A DNA stretch of 64,000 bases, taken from DUQX01 sp050948825. GTDB lineage: Bacteria > Bacillota > Dethiobacteria > DTU022 > UBA8154. Under the pieces are notes generated by a model. It ran no database searches. It saw only the letters and a list, made by a program, of their open reading frames with translations, and was not told where the DNA came from. Location of the stretch: NCBI GenBank assembly GCA_050948825.1, contig JBMNEO010000001.1, forward strand, positions 1 to 64,000, in the 5' to 3' direction. A program made the position numbers and the translations under genes. Numbering within the stretch: the first letter of the stretch is position 1; the number at the start of each line of letters is the position of its first letter. This document shows, piece after piece, positions 59,731 to 64,000 of the stretch.

Positions 59731-59854
59731 TCCCGTCTTCGGCAACCTGGCAATCATGGCCCACTAAGATCATGCTAAGATCATGTTACTGAAGGCTTTA
59801 GACCCATGGCTTTGCGTCCCTGCCTTTCGACAGGTTTGCCTTTATCGGTCAGGA
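59731..59854 (-). promoter_or_regulatory. Cyclic-di-GMP-I (GEMM) riboswitch B, leader of the Tad operon
   Basis: Minus-strand landmarks in order: TCCTG of P1, AAAGGCAAACC, GTCGAAAGGC with GAAA tetraloop, GGGACGCAAAGCC, ATGGGTCTAAAG, a variable arm, TGCCAGGTTGCCGAAGAC, and CGGGA closing P1. This is close to the full GEMM-I consensus. It precedes cpaF copy 1 and the rest of the Flp/Tad operon. Confidence 0.92.
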
Positions 59855-59864
59855 AAATGTCTCC

Positions 59865-61142
59865 TCACCTGATAATTAAATCATGGTTTTTAAATGAGTT
59901 TGTATAGTATTTTGATTCGGGAGTATTTCTGTAAAAGATCTGATTAGACATCTCCAACGCACTGAGATAGCACTCCCTAACGTCAATCTCCGCAAGTTCC
60001 AGCAGCGTTGTCTTGATCGCCAGCTGCTCCCAGTCACCCGATTCATAAGCTAAGATCAGTTCATAAACATCCTTGAATCTGCTTTTGCCGCCCAGCAGCG
60101 CAAGTTTGATATCATCGGATATTGGAAGCTCTGCTAATATGTCGGGCAGAGGCCGGTCGAGAAAAGCGTCGATGAGAGAAAACATACCCATCAGGAAAAG
60201 ATCCGGGCTGCGGTCCTTCAGGCCAACTCTGGGTGCAATCAGCTCACAAAACCTTGCCCTGCAGATCGCCGTGATAATAAGCTCGTCCGGCTTGTTATCG
60301 CCTATGCCTCTTAAAGCAATAAGGGAAAGCCATTTACTGAGTTCTTTCTGTCCTAAAAGAACAAGCGCCTGCTTAATGGAGCGGATTTCATTCCTGAAAC
60401 CAAAGGATAACGAGTTGATAAACTTGAGCAACTTGTATGAAAGAGAAACATCCATTTTTATATAGTCTTCAATCCGGTCAAAATCCAGATCCTGCTTGTT
60501 GACTTCCTGCAGTATTTTCAGGTAGATGAGCTTGAAGCTGGGGATATCTTTTCCGCTAAGAATAAGGGGTTTGCTGAAAAAATACCCCTGGAAGTAAGAA
60601 TAACCCATCTCCAATGCTTGATTAAATTCATCCCTGGTCTCCACTTTTTGCGCCAGAAAATGTATTTTATGTTTGCCAACCCTCTGAACGATCGCTTCTC
60701 TTTCTTTCTTTTGGGTTTTCAAAAAATCCACTTTGATAATATCAACCAGATCTATCAGCGGCAATAATTTGTTATTGTAGCTAAAATCGTCCAGCGCCAG
60801 ATAGTAGCCCAGCTCCTTCAACTTTCTGCAGGCGTTTAAAGTTTTTTCGTCCAGCTCAATATCCTGCAGGATCTCTATAACAATGGCCTCATTGGGTAGA
60901 AGGGTGGCCACATCATTTTCCAGCAGGTTTTTGGTAAAATTTATGAAAGCCTTTTTGCCCCTGGTAAGCGTTTCCAGACCAATAAGCAGAAAGCTGTTGG
61001 TAATAACCTCAAAAGAAGCCTGGTCTCCGTTTAAAGTGGAATAAAATTTGTTAACCCCGGAACGATACAGGAGCTCGTAGGCAAACACTTCCTGATTTCG
61101 ATTAAAGATTGGCTGTCTGGCCACATATATCTCCATATCCAT
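59865..61142 (-). CDS. YuxH-type EAL-HDOD protein
   Basis: A 425-residue protein starting at MDMEIYVARQPIF (GAGGGG 9 bases upstream; the longer frame has no site). N-terminal EAL-like domain with ARQPIFNRNQEVFAYELLYR, where the EAL triplet reads YELL, and DDFSYN and IIKVDFLK in place of the metal-binding DDFG and KID motifs. C-terminal HDOD domain (about 205-400). The EAL part has several substitutions; such YuxH proteins often lack strong phosphodiesterase activity and may act as c-di-GMP sensors. It lies between the transglutaminase gene and riboswitch B. Confidence 0.88.
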   Translation of the reverse strand: MDMEIYVARQPIFNRNQEVFAYELLYRSGVNKFYSTLNGDQASFEVITNSFLLIGLETLTRGKKAFINFTKNLLENDVATLLPNEAIVIEILQDIELDEKTLNACRKLKELGYYLALDDFSYNNKLLPLIDLVDIIKVDFLKTQKKEREAIVQRVGKHKIHFLAQKVETRDEFNQALEMGYSYFQGYFFSKPLILSGKDIPSFKLIYLKILQEVNKQDLDFDRIEDYIKMDVSLSYKLLKFINSLSFGFRNEIRSIKQALVLLGQKELSKWLSLIALRGIGDNKPDELIITAICRARFCELIAPRVGLKDRSPDLFLMGMFSLIDAFLDRPLPDILAELPISDDIKLALLGGKSRFKDVYELILAYESGDWEQLAIKTTLLELAEIDVRECYLSALEMSNQIFYRNTPESKYYTNSFKNHDLIIR

Positions 61143-61229
61143 GGGTTTAATCCCCTCTTCCTTTCTCTTCTTTCTCCTTACAAGTCTCTTACACGGGCCT
61201 TCTACAGGCTTCTTGCAGGGCAAGATAAT

Positions 61230-62432
61230 TTAACGTCCTACAAGTTCCTCCTCCCAGATAACAGAGAGGCGGGAGCCTTTATAACGTACCTTCAGGGGGA
61301 TATCCTCATAGTTTTGTGCTAAATGACTTGCCTGCGGCAGAGAGCCGAAGTATTTCATATTTCCGCTGTGGATATCCATAGTGGGGTCGGCGGGAACCCA
61401 GCCGCTCCCGTCGAGGAAAAATTCAACCCAGCTGTGCCGGTAACCCTGCAGAGGGAACCTCTCCCCGGGGGAAAGGTTCCAGATGTCTCCCGTACCTTTG
61501 GGGTCACAGTAGCCGTTTATCACCCTGGCCGGGATCCCTGACGCGCGGCAGAGCGCGGCAAAAAGGGAAGCATAGTCCTCACATACCCCTGAACCGTTGC
61601 GTAAAGCTGTTAGCGCCCCCCCATTGCGTGAGCTTGAATTGAGATCGTATTTCAAATATGTAATGACAAAGCTGCAAATGGCACGCGCCTTTTCAAGATC
61701 TGTTTTACACGCTGACGTAAGCTCGCGCGCTTTTCTTACAATATCGGGATGGTTGCTCTCAATTTTTTCGGAAGCTCCCAGGAAATTTTGAGGAAATAGG
61801 TTGTTATGATAATTGTTTGCCATCAATTGTTTCAGGTTTAACGGGTAAACATTCAAGAAGTATTCCAGGGTTATCGTATCACCGGCCCCTGGACGCAGTG
61901 AATCCAGCTGAAAAACAGCAATGCGGTTGTTATTGCTCAGCCGCTTAACTTCAACCGGTTTGTGACTGAAGGTTTCTTTGGCGACTTCCTGGTATGGGGA
62001 GTCAAGCTCGGCCAGCAGGGGGATTTCCAGCCGGATGTTTGAGGCTGTATCGCTGCCTTTGTTTTTTACCACGATGTTCACGCGCAGACTTCTGCCGTAA
62101 GCATGGCCGGAAGAATACGTTTTGACTGCAGGGTACGGCAGGGCACCGGCAGCATCAGGAAGAACGTTATCCGCTTCTGATCCGAAAATCTCGGAAGGAT
62201 CTTCTTTAGGATCTTCTTTCCCCGCTGTTGCAGCCGGGGTAAAAGAATCATCTTTCCCCGTCGCTGCAAGCGTGGCCTGCGGAGGTTCATACCGGTACAC
62301 ATTATCCTTGCCAACCTGAACTTTTTCCTGGGAATAAGGATTGAAAAAAGTTAAAACCAGCAGCAGGATAAAAATAATAATTAGGGCAATAACAAGTAAT
62401 TTTTCGGTCAGTATTTCTGATTTGCCATTCAT
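61230..62432 (-). CDS. Membrane-anchored transglutaminase-like protein under a c-di-GMP-I riboswitch
   Basis: A 400-residue protein starting at MNGKSEILTE (GGGGGGA 7 bases upstream). A membrane helix (about 10-30) is followed by an extracytoplasmic beta-domain and a transglutaminase-like domain with NGSGVCEDYASLFAALCRASGIPARV (Cys nucleophile), GYRHSWVEFFLDG (His) and VPADPTMD (Asp), the full triad. Such proteins can act as cysteine proteases or crosslinkers outside the membrane. The leader holds riboswitch C and a terminator, so expression should be c-di-GMP dependent. Confidence 0.9.
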   Translation of the reverse strand: MNGKSEILTEKLLVIALIIIFILLLVLTFFNPYSQEKVQVGKDNVYRYEPPQATLAATGKDDSFTPAATAGKEDPKEDPSEIFGSEADNVLPDAAGALPYPAVKTYSSGHAYGRSLRVNIVVKNKGSDTASNIRLEIPLLAELDSPYQEVAKETFSHKPVEVKRLSNNNRIAVFQLDSLRPGAGDTITLEYFLNVYPLNLKQLMANNYHNNLFPQNFLGASEKIESNHPDIVRKARELTSACKTDLEKARAICSFVITYLKYDLNSSSRNGGALTALRNGSGVCEDYASLFAALCRASGIPARVINGYCDPKGTGDIWNLSPGERFPLQGYRHSWVEFFLDGSGWVPADPTMDIHSGNMKYFGSLPQASHLAQNYEDIPLKVRYKGSRLSVIWEEELVGR

Positions 62433-62461
62433 GCCTGTCCCCCCGGGAGGGACCGACAAAC

Positions 62462-62490
62462 CGAAAAACCCCGGCCAGGCCGGGGATCAG
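62462..62490 (-). terminator. Terminator in the expression platform of riboswitch C
   Basis: CCCCGGCC pairs with GGCCGGGG; GTTTTTCGG follows on the minus strand, 30 bases before the transglutaminase start. Confidence 0.82.
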
Positions 62491-62535
62491 GGGATTAAAG
62501 TACTAATATAGTACATTATAGGAGAAAAAGACAAA

Positions 62536-62642
62536 ATCCCTGTCTTCGGCAACCTGGCGATCTTAGCCCCTCATTACAGAGCTTTAGACCCATGGCTTTG
62601 CGCCCCACCCTTTCGGGATGGTTTGCCTTTGTCGGTCAGGAT
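62536..62642 (-). promoter_or_regulatory. Cyclic-di-GMP-I (GEMM) riboswitch C
   Basis: Minus-strand order: ATCCTG (P1), AAAGGCAAACC, CCCGAAAGGGT with GAAA tetraloop, GGGGCGCAAAGCC, ATGGGTCTAAAG, variable arm, TCGCCAGGTTGCCGAAGAC, CAGGGAT closing P1. Highly similar to riboswitch B. A terminator 50 bases on completes a transcriptional switch. Confidence 0.93.
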
Positions 62643-62757
62643 GTAAAATCCTTCCCTTAATTATTGGTAATTTTTTCTTCTTAATTCTTTATATCATAAC
62701 TTAAATAAAAAGTAAATACCAAATATAAATATTTTTTGTGCTCAGGAGATAATTTTT

Positions 62758-63831
62758 TTAATTTTTCTGTAGATATATGCTATTCGATGTATTTGCGCCT
62801 TGCCTGGCACCTCCCAGTGGCAGGTCTATTTTTAATGCAATCTCTGCCAATTCAGGGTCAAACTGGGTTCCCGCACAGCGTTTCAACTCCTCCCTGACCT
62901 GGGAAAGGGACTTTGCCCGGGCATAAGGGCGATCAGTGAGCATAGCGTCAACTGCATCCGCGACCGCAATTATCCTTGAGCCCAGTGGAATCTGCAAACC
63001 GCTAATCCCGTCGGGATAGCCTGTCCCGTCGTATTTTTCATGGTGATGCCTGACAATGGGTACAGCATCTTTGAGAAACTCTACCGGGGAGATGATCTCG
63101 GCTCCGATGGCAGGGTGCTGTTTGACAATCTTGAACTCTTCAAAGGTCAGGCCGGAGGTTTTCCTGAGGATCTGCTCGGGTATGCCAATCTTTCCGATAT
63201 CATGCAATATTGCCGCCTGCTGCAGCAAGTCCAGTTCTTTTGGTGCAAGCTTTAGCTCTTCCCCCAGTAAGACGGAGTACCTGGCCACTCTCTCCTGGTG
63301 GCCTTTGGTATAGGAATCCTTGGCATCGATCGCCGCTACCAGGGAGCGTACCGTCTCCAGATAGTGTTTCTGGATGTTGTTGTAGGCATGCTCGATCTCG
63401 CCCCTCAGCGTCTCGTTGGTTACCTGTAGTTCGCTCAGCCGGTTTTTGATCGCCGTGGATGATTTCCGGCGGGAGAGGCCTTTTTCAACAACCTCTTTCA
63501 CGGCGCTTATTTCAAACGGCTTGATCAGATAATCCAGCGCGCCGTTGCGCAGGGCATTGGTCGCCGTATCCACGGACGCATAGGCGGTAATCATTACCAC
63601 CTCTGTTTCCGGGGCCTTTTTTTTCACCTCCGCCAAAAGCTCAATTCCGCTGATATCGGGCATTCTGATATCGAGTATTACAAGATCAAATTCGGAGTTG
63701 TCCAGGTAATCAAGGGCCTGGTTACCGTTGCCCGCGGTAACGACATCATAGTCGTCCCGCAAAATCATACGCAACGCTTCTCTGGGGCCAAGTTCATCAT
63801 CGACAACAAGTATCCTGGGTGCATTACTCAC
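62758..63831 (-). CDS. HD-GYP response regulator (c-di-GMP phosphodiesterase)
   Basis: A 357-residue protein with a GTG start at 63831, chosen because GGAGGAG precedes it by 6 bases; it overlaps the kinase gene by 8 bases. Receiver domain (5-120) with VVDDE, LVILDIRMPD and the Lys in YLIKPF; a coiled segment; HD-GYP domain (about 165-345) with AILHDIGKIGIP, RHHHEKYDGTGYPDG and AVADAVDAM. All metal-binding residues look intact. It likely degrades c-di-GMP in response to the upstream kinase. Confidence 0.95.
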   Translation of the reverse strand: MSNAPRILVVDDELGPREALRMILRDDYDVVTAGNGNQALDYLDNSEFDLVILDIRMPDISGIELLAEVKKKAPETEVVMITAYASVDTATNALRNGALDYLIKPFEISAVKEVVEKGLSRRKSSTAIKNRLSELQVTNETLRGEIEHAYNNIQKHYLETVRSLVAAIDAKDSYTKGHQERVARYSVLLGEELKLAPKELDLLQQAAILHDIGKIGIPEQILRKTSGLTFEEFKIVKQHPAIGAEIISPVEFLKDAVPIVRHHHEKYDGTGYPDGISGLQIPLGSRIIAVADAVDAMLTDRPYARAKSLSQVREELKRCAGTQFDPELAEIALKIDLPLGGARQGANTSNSIYLQKN

Positions 63832-64000
63832 CTTTTTCTCCTCCTTCTTCAATAATTATCGGCAAAAATACCTCAATTTCAAGGTGTTTATTTTTCCTGC
63901 ACTGCGCCTTGATCCGCCCCCCGTGGTCTTCGATTATTTTCCTGCTCACCGGCAGCCCCAGGGAGAGATATCCATTCAGGCGCATACTCAAGGGATCGAA
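63824..64000 (-). CDS. Histidine kinase, C-terminal 58 residues, cut by window edge
   Basis: The frame enters from the right edge as FDPLSMRLNGYLSLGLPVSR and continues KIIEDHGGRIKAQ, the G2-box end of a HATPase domain, ending at TAA 63824-63826. It overlaps the HD-GYP regulator start, so the two form a two-component pair. Confidence 0.85.
   Translation of the reverse strand, partial: FDPLSMRLNGYLSLGLPVSRKIIEDHGGRIKAQCRKNKHLEIEVFLPIIIEEGGEKGE

Overview
The window looks like part of the chromosome of a Gram-positive Clostridia-type bacterium (Peptococcaceae or a similar anaerobe). The support is AddB, an archaeal-type phosphoglycerate mutase (ApgM), Rrf2 and AbrB regulators, SipW-like peptidases, a class D sortase and strong AGGAGG-type ribosome binding sites. 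No rRNA, tRNA, CRISPR array or intact transposase was recognised. Nearly all large genes lie on the minus strand. Many genes carry single-base frameshifts or stops, so either this region is decaying or the underlying assembly has indel errors.

Layout. 1-4433: AddB (partial), ApgM with a Gly/Gln-rich insertion, a HicBA-like pair and an AraC-type regulator. 4987-12477: DUF4870 protein, then matrix locus 1, which reads (transcribed right to left) as four SipW-type secreted proteins, an S26B signal peptidase, a DUF5305 membrane protein and an LPKTG protein. 12797-20070: YhfC-like membrane protein, a BTAD regulator with a degenerate GGDEF-like tail, YkvA-like protein, HicAB, an Fe-S protein, a zinc-ribbon protein facing an Rrf2 regulator, and AbrB/PIN modules. 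20351-30398: matrix locus 2, with an 832-residue Ig-like surface protein, SipW, and a run of TasA/camelysin-like proteins that ends in a TGEFPP-anchored repeat protein. 30596-43425: PilZ protein, coiled-coil protein, class D sortase, a second TGEFPP protein, DUF1102-like secreted proteins, a third S26B peptidase, a two-component pair (kinase frameshifted), a second DUF5305 protein, and decayed VapBC. 43564-44736: a 5'-truncated orphan ORF flanked by a 35-nt direct repeat. 44782-59647: PilT, DUF192, a VWA protein and a complete Flp/Tad pilus locus (TadC, TadB, two CpaF ATPases, CpaE, CpaB, TadG-like, TadE, prepilin peptidase, two short Flp pilins). 59865-64000: EAL-HDOD protein, transglutaminase-like protein, HD-GYP response regulator, and the end of a histidine kinase.

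How it fits together. Three sequences read as cyclic-di-GMP-I riboswitch aptamers. They lie in front of a TasA-like gene, the Flp/Tad operon and the transglutaminase gene. The same window encodes a PilZ receptor, an EAL-HDOD protein, an HD-GYP regulator and a BTAD regulator with a GGDEF-like tail. The simplest reading is a single c-di-GMP-controlled surface programme: extracellular matrix fibres exported and trimmed by archaeal/ER-type signal peptidases, some anchored by sortase, plus a Flp/Tad pilus. The most unusual element is a repeated module of S26B peptidase, DUF5305 membrane protein and SipW-type substrates, present twice and each time associated with a TGEFPP-anchored protein.
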